From Flagellimonas ochracea (lineage in GTDB: Bacteria > Bacteroidota > Bacteroidia > Flavobacteriales > Flavobacteriaceae), in NCBI RefSeq assembly GCF_009903685.1, contig NZ_JAAABI010000007.1:62001-126000 (forward strand): 64,000 bases of DNA, in the 5' to 3' direction. The notes beneath the pieces were generated by a model that was given only the letters and a program-made list of their open reading frames with translations, was not told the DNA's origin and ran no database searches. A program made the translations under genes and the position numbers. Shown piece by piece: positions 28,196 to 36,635 of this stretch; position 1 is the stretch's first letter; each line of letters opens with the position of its first letter.

Positions 28196-28773
28196 CCGTG
28201 CATGGTTTCCTTTTTGCCCAAATTTTTCATTAGTTCAGCTTCATATTCCAGAAGGGCTTCCCATTTTTTGTCGACTTCTTCACGATTACCATATTTACGG
28301 GCGAATTTTAAGAACATGGTGTAATGATTCGCTTCGCTGACCATTAAATTCCTATAGAATTCTGAAAGTTCCTCGTCATTTATTTCTTCAGAAAGTAAGC
28401 GAAACCGTTCACAGCTTCTGGCTTCAATCAGAGCTGCATATAATAGTTTGTGGACCAAATGGGTTTCCCTGCTGCCTCCTTTGGGAAAGAATTTCATCAG
28501 TTCGATAACATATTCATCTTTGCGTTCCCGCCCTAAAACCCAGCCACGTTTCAATATTTTGTCATGAACCATGTTAAAGTGACCCATTTCTTCTCGTGCC
28601 AAGGCTGTCATTTCCTTTACCAATTCAGATTTTTCAGGAAAACCAATAATCAATGAAATAGCGGTACTTGCCGCTTTTTGTTCGCAATAAGCATGATCCG
28701 TTAGTATTTCTTGAATATTTTTTTCAACAATGTTCACCCATCTTGGGTCAGTTGGTAATTTTAAGCCTAACAT
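28192..28773 (-). CDS. miaE: tRNA-(ms2io6A)-hydroxylase MiaE-like
   Basis: A 193-residue ferritin-like diiron protein. Ligand residues appear in four helices: Glu in YCEQKAAS, the EEMGHFNMVH pair, Glu in EARSCERF and the EANHYTMF pair. This is the MiaE pattern, which hydroxylates ms2i6A at position 37 of tRNA. It has its own promoter (28803-28834) after dnaX and ends by overlapping ppx tail to tail. Confidence 0.9.
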   Translation of the reverse strand: MLGLKLPTDPRWVNIVEKNIQEILTDHAYCEQKAASTAISLIIGFPEKSELVKEMTALAREEMGHFNMVHDKILKRGWVLGRERKDEYVIELMKFFPKGGSRETHLVHKLLYAALIEARSCERFRLLSEEINDEELSEFYRNLMVSEANHYTMFLKFARKYGNREEVDKKWEALLEYEAELMKNLGKKETMHG

Positions 28774-28802
28774 GTAAAGTTGCGTTGTAAATAGTTATAA
28801 AA

Positions 28803-28834
28803 CAAAGATACAAGGATTACCAATGAAGCCTAAA
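28803..28834 (-). promoter_or_regulatory. Promoter of miaE
   Basis: On the minus strand TTTA (28831-28834), 20 bases and TATCTTTG (28803-28810) fit the Bacteroidota promoter, with a perfect -7 box. The -33 box overlaps the dnaX stop codon. Confidence 0.6.
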
Positions 28835-30575
28835 AATCGAGGTCAAACTCTTTTCTCAATAACTCTATTGCGGGATTCTTCTCTTTTAGTTTTTGGTATT
28901 TTTCTGCTGGAGTGAATGCAAATTTTTTAGCTGTTTCTTCATTAACGGTAATCTGAAGTGCAATGGAATAGTTGTTAAGTTTTTGCCTGAGATAATCCAA
29001 AATCAGGTTTTGTTCTTGTTCCACCTCTTTTTTCATGGTACCATTTGGGAGTTCAATCCATATAGTATGGTTGCCTTTTAGCTTGGGAATGTCCGTCAGC
29101 AAGTTACTGGACAGTATTTTTCTTCCTTTTTTACTGAGTTTTTGCGCAAAATCATTCCAATGCTGTTGCATGGCCTCTTCGGTAAAAGGATCTTTTGGGA
29201 GTTGTTCTTGGGAAACACTTGGAGCCTTAACATTCTCGTGGGCCTTTTTTGCCTGTATACTGGACAGCGATAAACCTGAAACCCGTTTTGATGGATTTTT
29301 TAGTTCAATTTTTCTTTTGGGCTGATAGTTGGAGGCAGGTTCTTGTAAAACCACTTCTTCTTGAGTTTCTCTGGAAACAGGTTCGACTTCAGAAGTTATC
29401 TCTTGCGCCTCGATTTTTTCTTCGACAAGGGGTTCCTGAAGCTTGTTTTGGTCGGCAGAGCTTGCTACTTCTTTGAAGTGAGAGGCAGGGATTAGGAAAT
29501 CATGCTTTTTTTTTTCACCAATAAAGGCGAGGGAGGCTAATTTCATAAGGGTCAGCTCGACCAAGAGCCGTTGGTTTTTACTGGTTTTGTATTTTTGGTC
29601 ACACTCATTGGCTAAATCCAGTGCTTTCAGCAAAAAACTGCTATCTACTTTTTTTGCTTGCTCCTTATATTGGAGTTTAACATCTTCGCTAACCTCCAAT
29701 AAAATGATGGTATCAGGATGTTGACAAACCATTAAATCCCTAAAATGGGAGGCAAGCCCAGAAATAAAATGATGCCCATCGTACCCTAAGGAAAGGGTTT
29801 TGTTAAAGAGCAACAACAGCTCTGGTATGTTGTTCTCCAGAATCAATGCCGTAGTTGCAAAGTAAGTATCGTAATCAAGTACATTCAGATTTTCCGTAAC
29901 CGCCTTTCTGCTCAGGCGTTTCCCTGAAAAACTTACCACACGGTCAAAAATGGACAGCGCGTCTCGCATGGCACCGTCGGCTTTTTGGGCAATGATGTGG
30001 AGTGCTCCTTCTTCAGCTTCTACTCCTTGCTGCTCAGCAATATATTTTAAATATTCTGTTGCATCCTTGACGGTGATGCGCTTAAAGTCGAAAATTTGGC
30101 ATCGTGAAAGTATGGTGGGAATAATTTTATGTTTTTCGGTGGTGGCCAAAATGAAAATGGCGTGCTTGGGTGGTTCCTCCAAGGTCTTCAAAAAAGCATT
30201 AAAAGCTGACTGGGAAAGCATGTGCACCTCATCGATTATATACACTTTATACTTTCCAACTTGTGGAGGGATGCGTACTTGGTCAATCAAGTTTCGGATA
30301 TCATCCACCGAATTATTGGAGGCGGCATCCAGTTCAAAAATGTTGAAGGCAAAATCTTCATCCTCTCTTTCAGTACCGTCCTGGTTTATTTGTTTGGCCA
30401 AAATTCTTGCACAAGTCGTCTTGCCCACTCCCCTTGGACCACAAAACAGCAAGGCTTGTGCCAAATGATTGTTCTCGATGGCATTGAGCAGCGTATTCGT
30501 AATAGCCTCCTGTCCCACAACATCTTTAAAAGTTTGTGGGCGATATTTTCGGGCAGATACTATGAAAGGTTCCAA
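28830..30575 (-). CDS. dnaX: DNA polymerase III subunit gamma/tau
   Basis: Clamp-loader ATPase of the replisome. The AAA+ module has Walker A FCGPRGVGKTTCARILA, Walker B VYIIDEVHML and the sensor ATTEKHKIIPTILSRC. The zinc cysteine cluster seen in E. coli DnaX is absent and replaced by an acidic stretch (REDEDFAFNIFELDAAS). The tail from about residue 370 is long and low in complexity. I set the start at TTG 30575 (LEPFIVSARKYRPQTF), giving 581 residues. The ATG 30 codons earlier encodes an unrelated hydrophobic stretch and lies upstream of the predicted -7 box. Confidence 0.93.
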   Translation of the reverse strand: MEPFIVSARKYRPQTFKDVVGQEAITNTLLNAIENNHLAQALLFCGPRGVGKTTCARILAKQINQDGTEREDEDFAFNIFELDAASNNSVDDIRNLIDQVRIPPQVGKYKVYIIDEVHMLSQSAFNAFLKTLEEPPKHAIFILATTEKHKIIPTILSRCQIFDFKRITVKDATEYLKYIAEQQGVEAEEGALHIIAQKADGAMRDALSIFDRVVSFSGKRLSRKAVTENLNVLDYDTYFATTALILENNIPELLLLFNKTLSLGYDGHHFISGLASHFRDLMVCQHPDTIILLEVSEDVKLQYKEQAKKVDSSFLLKALDLANECDQKYKTSKNQRLLVELTLMKLASLAFIGEKKKHDFLIPASHFKEVASSADQNKLQEPLVEEKIEAQEITSEVEPVSRETQEEVVLQEPASNYQPKRKIELKNPSKRVSGLSLSSIQAKKAHENVKAPSVSQEQLPKDPFTEEAMQQHWNDFAQKLSKKGRKILSSNLLTDIPKLKGNHTIWIELPNGTMKKEVEQEQNLILDYLRQKLNNYSIALQITVNEETAKKFAFTPAEKYQKLKEKNPAIELLRKEFDLDF

Positions 30576-30598
30576 AGTGTGGAAATTTCTGGTTAGTA

Positions 30599-30606
30599 CA
30601 AATATA
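30599..30606 (-). promoter_or_regulatory. -7 element of the dnaX promoter
   Basis: TATATTTG on the minus strand matches TAnnTTTG and would start transcription near 30592, 17 bases before the TTG start. No good -33 box is seen at the usual distance. Confidence 0.5.
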
Positions 30607-30671
30607 AAAATAGCAATAAGCAAACGTACTTTTGCCAACCGCTGTAACTTATTTTTTATTAACAATTGCCG

Positions 30672-30679
30672 TATCTTTG
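30672..30679 (+). promoter_or_regulatory. -7 element of the rnpB promoter
   Basis: TATCTTTG at 30672-30679 matches TAnnTTTG and ends six bases before the predicted first base of the RNase P RNA (30685). The -33 region is weak. Confidence 0.6.
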
Positions 30680-30684
30680 TATAC

Positions 30685-30968
30685 AGCAGGCCACCTTATC
30701 GCTGCAACATAGGTTGGAGAGGAAAGTCTGGACACCATAGTGCGGCATAGCGGGTAACACCCGTCCACCGAAAGGTGAGGACCAGTGCAACAGAAAGCAA
30801 GTACAGTTCGGCTGTAGTGAAATCGGCAAACTCTATGCGGTGAAACGCCATGTAAACCAGCACTTGAGGGCTGCACGCTCGAGTTGGAGGGTAGGCGGAT
30901 TGAGCTTTTGGGCAACCAGAAGCCTAGATAAATGATAGGGATATACAGAATCCGGCTTATGGCCTGCT
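30685..30968 (+). ncRNA. rnpB: RNase P RNA
   Basis: Catalytic RNA of RNase P, which trims tRNA 5' leaders. The 5' conserved block GAGAGGAAAGTCTGGACACC is at 30717-30736, and the 3' block ACAGAATCCGGCTTA at about 30945-30959. The ends pair to form helix P1: AGCAGGCCA (30685-30693) with TGGCCTGCT (30960-30968), followed by TTTT. Length is about 284 nt, at the short end for the bacterial A type. It is divergent from dnaX, and its 3' end overlaps the convergent rsmD gene by 12 bases. Confidence 0.93.
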
Positions 30969-31508
30969 TTTATTTTCAAAGAAACTGAAAACACTACCCC
31001 CGTATTTCCGTGCTTCCATGAATTGTTTATTTGCCGATAAATCCTTTTGTTCTTCATGTTCCAATATTAAAACTCCTCCATCTTCCAAAAGCTTTCTTTC
31101 CAGAACTGAATCTACGATTTGGGTAAGCTGATCTACATCAAAATTATAAGGGGGGTCGGCAAAGATAATATCAAATCTTTCTTGGGTACGATTCAGATAT
31201 TTGAAAACATCCGATTTGATTGCAGTAATGGCAATATCCAATTCTTTGGCCGTTTTGGCGATATATTGGATACAGCCAGCAAAACTGTCGACAGCAATGA
31301 TTTCTTCCACTCCCCTTGAAGCGAACTCAAAACTGATGTTACCAGTTCCTGCAAATAGGTCCAATACTTTAAGTCCGTCCCAGTAAAATCTGTTATTGAG
31401 AATATTGAACAACCCTTCTTTGGCCATGTCGGTGGTGGGCCGTACCGGCAGTTTTTTGGGGGCAATAAGCCTTTTTCCCTTAAATTTTCCAGAAATTATC
31501 CGCATCAA
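30957..31508 (-). CDS. rsmD: 16S rRNA (guanine966-N2)-methyltransferase RsmD
   Basis: Methylates G966 of 16S rRNA. The 183-residue protein starts MRIISGKFKGKRL, has the AdoMet motif LDLFAGTGNISFE and the catalytic DPPYNFD motif. Its stop lies inside the 3' strand of rnpB helix P1 on the other strand. Its start overlaps the upstream DUF3822 gene by four bases (ATGA). Confidence 0.95.
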   Translation of the reverse strand: MMRIISGKFKGKRLIAPKKLPVRPTTDMAKEGLFNILNNRFYWDGLKVLDLFAGTGNISFEFASRGVEEIIAVDSFAGCIQYIAKTAKELDIAITAIKSDVFKYLNRTQERFDIIFADPPYNFDVDQLTQIVDSVLERKLLEDGGVLILEHEEQKDLSANKQFMEARKYGGSVFSFFENKSRP

Positions 31509-32338
31509 AGGGAACTTAATACGGTGAAATCGATGGTTTGGTCTTCCATTGCATCAAAAGGAAAGGCAGGATTGCTTGGAACAAAAACCGATACGTTTTT
31601 GATGTAATCGCGGCATAACTCATAAATGGCATCCCCCTCATTTATAGATCCGAACAATTTTAATTGTAATTTTTCCAAATCCAACTGTAATTGCTCCAAT
31701 CCAAAGAGCAGAAAGTATAGCACGTCTTCTTTGGTACTATATTCAAACTGATTGTATAAAAGGAGCTTCTTATTCGCAATGACAACCATTTCCATTTCTT
31801 TATCGGAGACTTGTACATAGCAAATGGGCTCCGAATCAGCTCTACTTTGATTTAGTAGCATAGAAATTAAAACGGTTCCATTGTGTTTAAACTCGAATTC
31901 TCCAAAAAGATCAAAAAGGTAGTTGTTGATATTGGTAAAGGGAACATAAACGTTCACCATGTCATGGTTGGGAATTTCGTCATATGTGATTTGGTCATTG
32001 GCCATGATTTTCGCATTGAACTTTAGATAGTTTGGCAGCTCCTCTTTATGAAAAAGGGGTTGGGGCACCAAGCTGAAAAGTTTGTTTTTATGGATAACAA
32101 TGACTTCAGAAAAATCTTTTAGTGCATCCTTATGCTCGTTTAGCACTGCCTTTAATTCTTTGAGCACCAGGTAGGGGGTGGAGGTCAGCTTAAAGTTGAT
32201 CTTTTCGTGTACCAGTATTTTGTTGGAAATAGTGTCCAGAACACAAAAAGAAAGTCCATTCAAACCAACTTGAATGGACAGTTTCTTAAAAATGTTTTCA
32301 GTACTTTCTGAATCTATATTAGTTGTTTTTTCTATCAT
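31505..32338 (-). CDS. DUF3822 family protein
   Basis: A 277-residue protein (start MIEKTTNID at 32338) without signal peptide or membrane segment. I recognise the DUF3822 family by its LSIQVGLNGLSFCV start and the YLKFNAKIMANDQITYD segment; the fold resembles a duplicated actin-like (ASKHA) domain, similar to PilM-type proteins. In many Bacteroidota it sits immediately before rsmD, as here. It overlaps the membrane-protein gene upstream by 20 bases. Function is unknown. Confidence 0.85.
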   Translation of the reverse strand: MIEKTTNIDSESTENIFKKLSIQVGLNGLSFCVLDTISNKILVHEKINFKLTSTPYLVLKELKAVLNEHKDALKDFSEVIVIHKNKLFSLVPQPLFHKEELPNYLKFNAKIMANDQITYDEIPNHDMVNVYVPFTNINNYLFDLFGEFEFKHNGTVLISMLLNQSRADSEPICYVQVSDKEMEMVVIANKKLLLYNQFEYSTKEDVLYFLLFGLEQLQLDLEKLQLKLFGSINEGDAIYELCRDYIKNVSVFVPSNPAFPFDAMEDQTIDFTVLSSL

Positions 32339-33053
32339 AGATAGGCGGCCAGTTACCATTGGTGCTTACGTCGGTAAGCGAACCTACTTTTATTTCGGTC
32401 CCATTTACTTCTTCAACACTTTGGTGTGCATTTTCGCGTGCTCTCAAATCCTCTGGCTGGTCGTACAGCACAACGTCTTTTTTGACTTTGGCTTCAAAAA
32501 CCGGTGCTTTATACCCACTCTTATCAATGATGTCCGCTTTCATTTCAAACTTTTCATTGTTTTGGGCATAGGGAACATTCATCATGGATTTGTACCTTTC
32601 ACTGTCCTTGAAAAGAGAATCCCTGATTTGGATAAAGCCCAAAGTGTCTACCACAATGGTGTCCTTTTGTAGTTCTATTTGATATACTTTATCAAAACGC
32701 ATAAAAGAAGAATCACGTTGCTGGGTAATAGTAAAGCTGGCTGTATCAATAAATTGAACCAAGCTGTTAAAATCGTTGGCATACTTTCCGTTTACCACCT
32801 TGTAAGCTTCTTGGGAATCCCTGATGTCCTTTAATTTGGCAATAACTTGGGAAAACCTTTCTTGTCTTACCTTATTGAACTCAATAGGAGCATTGACGGA
32901 TTGATATATTTTGTAGCCCAAGAAAATACTTAATAGTCCAAAAACGAGTACGAGTACAGGTTTAACTTTTTGGGGCAAGAATTTGTCAATAACAAACACG
33001 AGTCCTATAGTCACCAGGAATATAAGTACGACGATAAGAATTAAGTTTAACAT
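32319..33053 (-). CDS. Membrane protein with pseudopilin-like periplasmic part
   Basis: A 244-residue protein with two N-terminal transmembrane helices (about 2-25 and 32-52), then a soluble part. Residues from about 66 (FSQVIAKLKDIRDSQEAY and KVVNGKYANDFNSLVQFI) resemble the helix and first loop of type II/IV pseudopilins, which read LRDIRxAQxxYxxxxGxYxxdfdxL. It is cotranscribed with DUF3822 (possibly PilM-like) and rsmD. No pilus genes are nearby, so the resemblance is only suggestive. I do not recognise a named family. Confidence 0.7.
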   Translation of the reverse strand: MLNLILIVVLIFLVTIGLVFVIDKFLPQKVKPVLVLVFGLLSIFLGYKIYQSVNAPIEFNKVRQERFSQVIAKLKDIRDSQEAYKVVNGKYANDFNSLVQFIDTASFTITQQRDSSFMRFDKVYQIELQKDTIVVDTLGFIQIRDSLFKDSERYKSMMNVPYAQNNEKFEMKADIIDKSGYKAPVFEAKVKKDVVLYDQPEDLRARENAHQSVEEVNGTEIKVGSLTDVSTNGNWPPIYDRKNN

Positions 33054-33160
33054 AATTGGTTTTGTCTTTCTGAGTTAATTTAGCGGTTACAGACAAATCT
33101 ACAATTTTTTTTTTATCACGAAACTTTTTGCTTTAAAAAACCACACTATCTTTAGCCCAA

Positions 33161-34594
33161 ATGGACTACCCCACAACAACAGGTTTTTTACAGACTTTAA
33201 CCGAGAAGTTTCCCCATATTCCGACCAAAAAACAGCACTTGGCCCTTGAGCGACTTTCCCAATTTATTTTGGAGGGCGGCAGGAACGAAATATTCTTATT
33301 GAAAGGTTTTGCTGGAACGGGAAAAACCACCATCGTGGCCACCATTGTCAACAATCTTTGGAGAGTTAAAAAAAAGGCGGTTCTTATGGCTCCGACGGGC
33401 AGAGCCGCCAAGGTAATGTCTGTATATGCTGGTGACAAGGCATTTACGATTCATAAAAAGATTTATTTCCCCAAAAAACAAGCAGGAGGCAATGTACAGT
33501 TTGTATTGGCCCCGAACAAACATAAAACCACGTTGTTCATTGTGGATGAGGCTTCCATGATTCCGGATACTCCGGCTGACTCCAAACTCTTTGAAAACGG
33601 CTCCCTTTTGGACGACCTTATGTACTATGTGCATTCAGGTCACAATTGCAAATTGGTTTTGATTGGAGATACCGCCCAATTACCACCGGTGAAACTGGAA
33701 CTGAGTCCGGCCCTCGAAGAAAAACGACTTTCCCTGAACTATGACAAGGAGGTAAAAAGTATTGAGTTGGATGAGGTAATGCGGCAAACAGAGGATTCAG
33801 GGATTCTATATAACGCCACCAACCTTAGAGAGCAAATGCAATCTCAGTTTTTTGATGCATTTCAGTTTGAATTGGGACATTTTAACGACATTGTCCGATT
33901 GATTGATGGAAATGAAATTCAAGAAGCTATAGACTCTTCTTATTCACAAAAGGGAAAAGAGGAAACAGCCATTATTGTTCGATCTAACAAACGTGCCAAC
34001 CTATATAATAAAAACATTCGCGAGCGCATCCTTTTTTTGGATAGTGAAATAGCCGTCGGCGACTACATGATGGTGGTCAAAAACAATTACTTTTGGCTCA
34101 GACCCAATTCAGAGGCCGGATTTATTGCCAATGGAGACATCATTGAAATATTGGAACTTTTCGCCATAAAGGAATTGTATGGCTTCTCCTTTGCCGAGGT
34201 AAGGGTGAAGATGGTGGACTATCCCAATCAAAAACCGTTTGAAACTGTGCTGCTTCTGGATACCATCAATGCAGAAACTCCCTCACTTTCCTATGAAGAG
34301 GGCAATAGGTTATATCAAGAGGTGATGCAGGACTATGCCCATGAAAAATCAAAGTACAAAAAGTTTTTAGGGGTAAAGAACAACCGATACTTCAACGCAC
34401 TTCAGGTAAAATTCTCTTATGCCATCACTTGCCATAAATCGCAAGGGGGGCAATGGGATACGGTGTTTGTAGAACAGCCCTACCTGCCCAATGGAGTGGA
34501 CAAAGAGTATTTAAGATGGCTTTATACAGCCGTAACAAGGGCTCAACGACAATTATACCTGATAGGATTTAAAGATGATTTTTTTCTTGGCTAG
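33161..34594 (+). CDS. RecD-like ATP-dependent DNA helicase
   Basis: A 477-residue superfamily 1 helicase. Walker A is GFAGTGKTTIVATI (about residues 49-62), Walker B is LFIVDEASMI, motif III-like LVLIGDTAQLPPV follows, and the C-terminal motifs are SYAITCHKSQGGQWDTV and WLYTAVTRAQ. This is the RecD2/TraA-type core without the extra N-terminal domain of RecD2, so a stand-alone 5'-3' helicase in repair is likely. No RecB or RecC is nearby. Confidence 0.88.
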   Translation: MDYPTTTGFLQTLTEKFPHIPTKKQHLALERLSQFILEGGRNEIFLLKGFAGTGKTTIVATIVNNLWRVKKKAVLMAPTGRAAKVMSVYAGDKAFTIHKKIYFPKKQAGGNVQFVLAPNKHKTTLFIVDEASMIPDTPADSKLFENGSLLDDLMYYVHSGHNCKLVLIGDTAQLPPVKLELSPALEEKRLSLNYDKEVKSIELDEVMRQTEDSGILYNATNLREQMQSQFFDAFQFELGHFNDIVRLIDGNEIQEAIDSSYSQKGKEETAIIVRSNKRANLYNKNIRERILFLDSEIAVGDYMMVVKNNYFWLRPNSEAGFIANGDIIEILELFAIKELYGFSFAEVRVKMVDYPNQKPFETVLLLDTINAETPSLSYEEGNRLYQEVMQDYAHEKSKYKKFLGVKNNRYFNALQVKFSYAITCHKSQGGQWDTVFVEQPYLPNGVDKEYLRWLYTAVTRAQRQLYLIGFKDDFFLG

Positions 34595-34618
34595 GAATGC
34601 CCTAATTTAGTCAAGACC

Positions 34619-35188
34619 ATGAACATGTCTCCAGACACCATTATAAGTATATTTTTAGGAATCGGTTTGGCCGCTTCTGTGGGTTTCAGAGTGTTTTTAC
34701 CCTTGTTTGCCCTGAGTTTGTCAGCCTATTTTGGGGTTTGGGAGTTGAATGATAACTGGCAATGGATAGGTAGCCTTACCGCACTTGTTGTCTTCGGGGT
34801 GGCCACTTTGGTCGAGATCTTTGCCTATTTCATTCCATGGGTCGACAACGTGCTGGACTCCATGGCCGTGCCCTTGGCCGCAATAGCAGGTACTGCCGTA
34901 ATGGTATCCACAGTGGTCAATCTGGATCCCGTGGTCACATGGTCTTTGGCCATAATAGCAGGCGGCGGAACTGCCACAGCCATTAAGGGAGCAAATGCAG
35001 TCGGAAGATTGACCTCCTCAACCACAACGGGCGGTATAGCAAATCCAATTGTGGCCACCATCGAAACAGGAGCGGCGGTTGCCGTGTCCACGGCATCGAT
35101 TTTGGTTCCCCCTATAGCTGCCATATTGGTCATTATAATATTGATATTTATCTTTAGAATATACCGTAAATTGCGGCCCAAAAAATAA
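34619..35188 (+). CDS. DUF4126 membrane protein
   Basis: A 189-residue protein with four to five hydrophobic segments and many Gly and Ala residues. The N-terminal [20 protein letters not shown] and the middle [17 protein letters not shown] and [13 protein letters not shown] motifs identify DUF4126. The function of the family is unknown. The C-terminus is a long hydrophobic helix followed by basic residues ([10 protein letters not shown]). It lies 24 bases after the helicase gene and 23 bases before kdsB. Confidence 0.85.
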   Translation: MNMSPDTIISIFLGIGLAASVGFRVFLPLFALSLSAYFGVWELNDNWQWIGSLTALVVFGVATLVEIFAYFIPWVDNVLDSMAVPLAAIAGTAVMVSTVVNLDPVVTWSLAIIAGGGTATAIKGANAVGRLTSSTTTGGIANPIVATIETGAAVAVSTASILVPPIAAILVIIILIFIFRIYRKLRPKK

Positions 35189-35211
35189 ACCTTCAACTTG
35201 ATTTTGCAGCA

Positions 35212-35940
35212 GTGAGAGTAATTTCAATGATTCCAGCTAGGTACCAAGCCTCAAGATTTCCGGCGAAATTGATGCAAGATCTATGCGGAAAACCGGTTAT
35301 TGTGCGCACCTACGAAGCAGCTGTTCAAACAGGGTTGTTTGATGCAGTATACGTGGTTACGGATAGCGAAATCATTGCAGAAGCGATTACCGAAGTTGGT
35401 GGACAAGTCATCATGAGCAAAAAACGGCATGAAAGTGGCAGCGATAGAATTGCTGAAGCTATAGTTGACATGGATGTGGATATTGTAATCAATGTTCAAG
35501 GAGATGAACCCCTTATTGATAGGGAGAGTTTGGCAAAGACCATAAAAGTCTTTAAAAATGATGAAAAAAAAGAAATAGACCTAGCCTCCTTGATGACCCC
35601 CATATCCGACTGGGAGGAAATTTCTAATCCCAATACCGTCAAAGTGGTTGTGGACAATCAAAATTTTGCGCTCTATTTTTCGAGATCGCCCATTCCTTAT
35701 CCCAGAGATGAAGAAGTGGAAGTCACCTACTACAAACACAAAGGAGTTTACGCTTTTAGGAAAAGGGCCTTGTTAGATTTTCAACAATTGCCCATGTTGT
35801 CGTTGGAAGCCAAAGAAAAAATAGAAGCCATTCGGTTTTTGGAATATGGCAAGAAAATAAAAATGGTGGAAACCCATGTTTCAGGTGTAGAAATTGATAC
35901 TCCTGAGGACTTGGAACGCGCAAGAAGAGCATGGAGGTAG
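35212..35940 (+). CDS. kdsB: 3-deoxy-manno-octulosonate cytidylyltransferase
   Basis: Activates Kdo, or 8-amino-Kdo, with CTP for addition to lipid A. The 242-residue protein begins at GTG 35212 ([21 protein letters not shown]), with the nucleotidyltransferase P-loop-like start, the [10 protein letters not shown] motif and the IPYPRDEE segment. The neighbouring kdnB homologue suggests that the true substrate is 8-amino-3,8-dideoxy-Kdo, as for Shewanella KdsB. The last 10 bases overlap the HAD gene. Confidence 0.95.
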   Translation: MRVISMIPARYQASRFPAKLMQDLCGKPVIVRTYEAAVQTGLFDAVYVVTDSEIIAEAITEVGGQVIMSKKRHESGSDRIAEAIVDMDVDIVINVQGDEPLIDRESLAKTIKVFKNDEKKEIDLASLMTPISDWEEISNPNTVKVVVDNQNFALYFSRSPIPYPRDEEVEVTYYKHKGVYAFRKRALLDFQQLPMLSLEAKEKIEAIRFLEYGKKIKMVETHVSGVEIDTPEDLERARRAWR

Positions 35941-36635
35941 ATTTTAAAAACATAAAGGTCATAGGATTTGATGCTGACGACACTCTTTGGGTGAATGAAA
36001 CTTATTTTCGGGAAACAGAAGAACGTTTTGCCGAACTGTTGGAAGACTATGAGACCAAAAACAAAATAGACCAAGAACTCTTTAAGATAGAGATGAAGAA
36101 CTTGGAAACCTATGGTTATGGCATCAAAGGATTTATGTTATCGATGATTGAATCGGCTTTGGACCTGTCCAACAATCAGGTTTCCCAAGAGACCATTTCC
36201 AAGATTTTGGGATTGGGCAAAAAAATGATATCGCATCCAGTTGAACTTCTAGATGGGGTGGAGGAGGTCTTGTCTAAATTAGAAGGAAAATATAGATTAA
36301 TAGTGCTCACAAAAGGCGATTTATTGGATCAAGAACGAAAATTGGAGAAATCTGGACTTTCAAAATACTTTCACCATGTGGAGGTATTGAGTGACAAAAA
36401 AGAAAGTAATTATCAAAATTTACTGGACCATTTGAACATTGATGTACAAGAGTTTTTGATGATAGGAAATTCCCTAAAGTCTGATGTATTGCCTATATTG
36501 AACATTGGGGCCAAGGCAGTACATGTTCCGTTTCATACGACATGGGCGCATGAAATGGTATCGGAAGACGAGTTGGTGAATAATCACTTGAAATTGAGCC
36601 GCCTTAAAGATATTTTGAAATATTTGGATAACTGA
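35931..36635 (+). CDS. HAD family hydrolase
   Basis: A 234-residue haloacid dehalogenase-type phosphatase. Motif I is [11 protein letters not shown] (nucleophile Asp and acid/base Asp), motif II is LIVLTKG, motif III Lys is in SDKKESNY, and motif IV is [10 protein letters not shown]. The helical cap between residues 20 and 100 makes it a C1-type HAD with a small-molecule phosphate substrate. It overlaps kdsB by 10 bases and touches kdnB with TGATG. It is longer than KdsC (about 170 residues), so it is not clearly the Kdo-8-phosphate phosphatase. Confidence 0.88.
   Translation: MEVDFKNIKVIGFDADDTLWVNETYFRETEERFAELLEDYETKNKIDQELFKIEMKNLETYGYGIKGFMLSMIESALDLSNNQVSQETISKILGLGKKMISHPVELLDGVEEVLSKLEGKYRLIVLTKGDLLDQERKLEKSGLSKYFHHVEVLSDKKESNYQNLLDHLNIDVQEFLMIGNSLKSDVLPILNIGAKAVHVPFHTTWAHEMVSEDELVNNHLKLSRLKDILKYLDN

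Noticed and set aside
30576-30665. dnaX start at ATG 30665 with 30 extra residues
   Set aside because: The extra part is upstream of the predicted -7 box and is not part of the DnaX fold, which begins at EPFIVSARKYRP. TTG 30575 fits better.
30469-31057. Reading frames of 74-93 codons on both strands across 30469-31057
   Set aside because: The region 30685-30968 is the RNase P RNA gene with its conserved 5' and 3' blocks, and the rest is dnaX or rsmD. The frames have no recognisable protein features.
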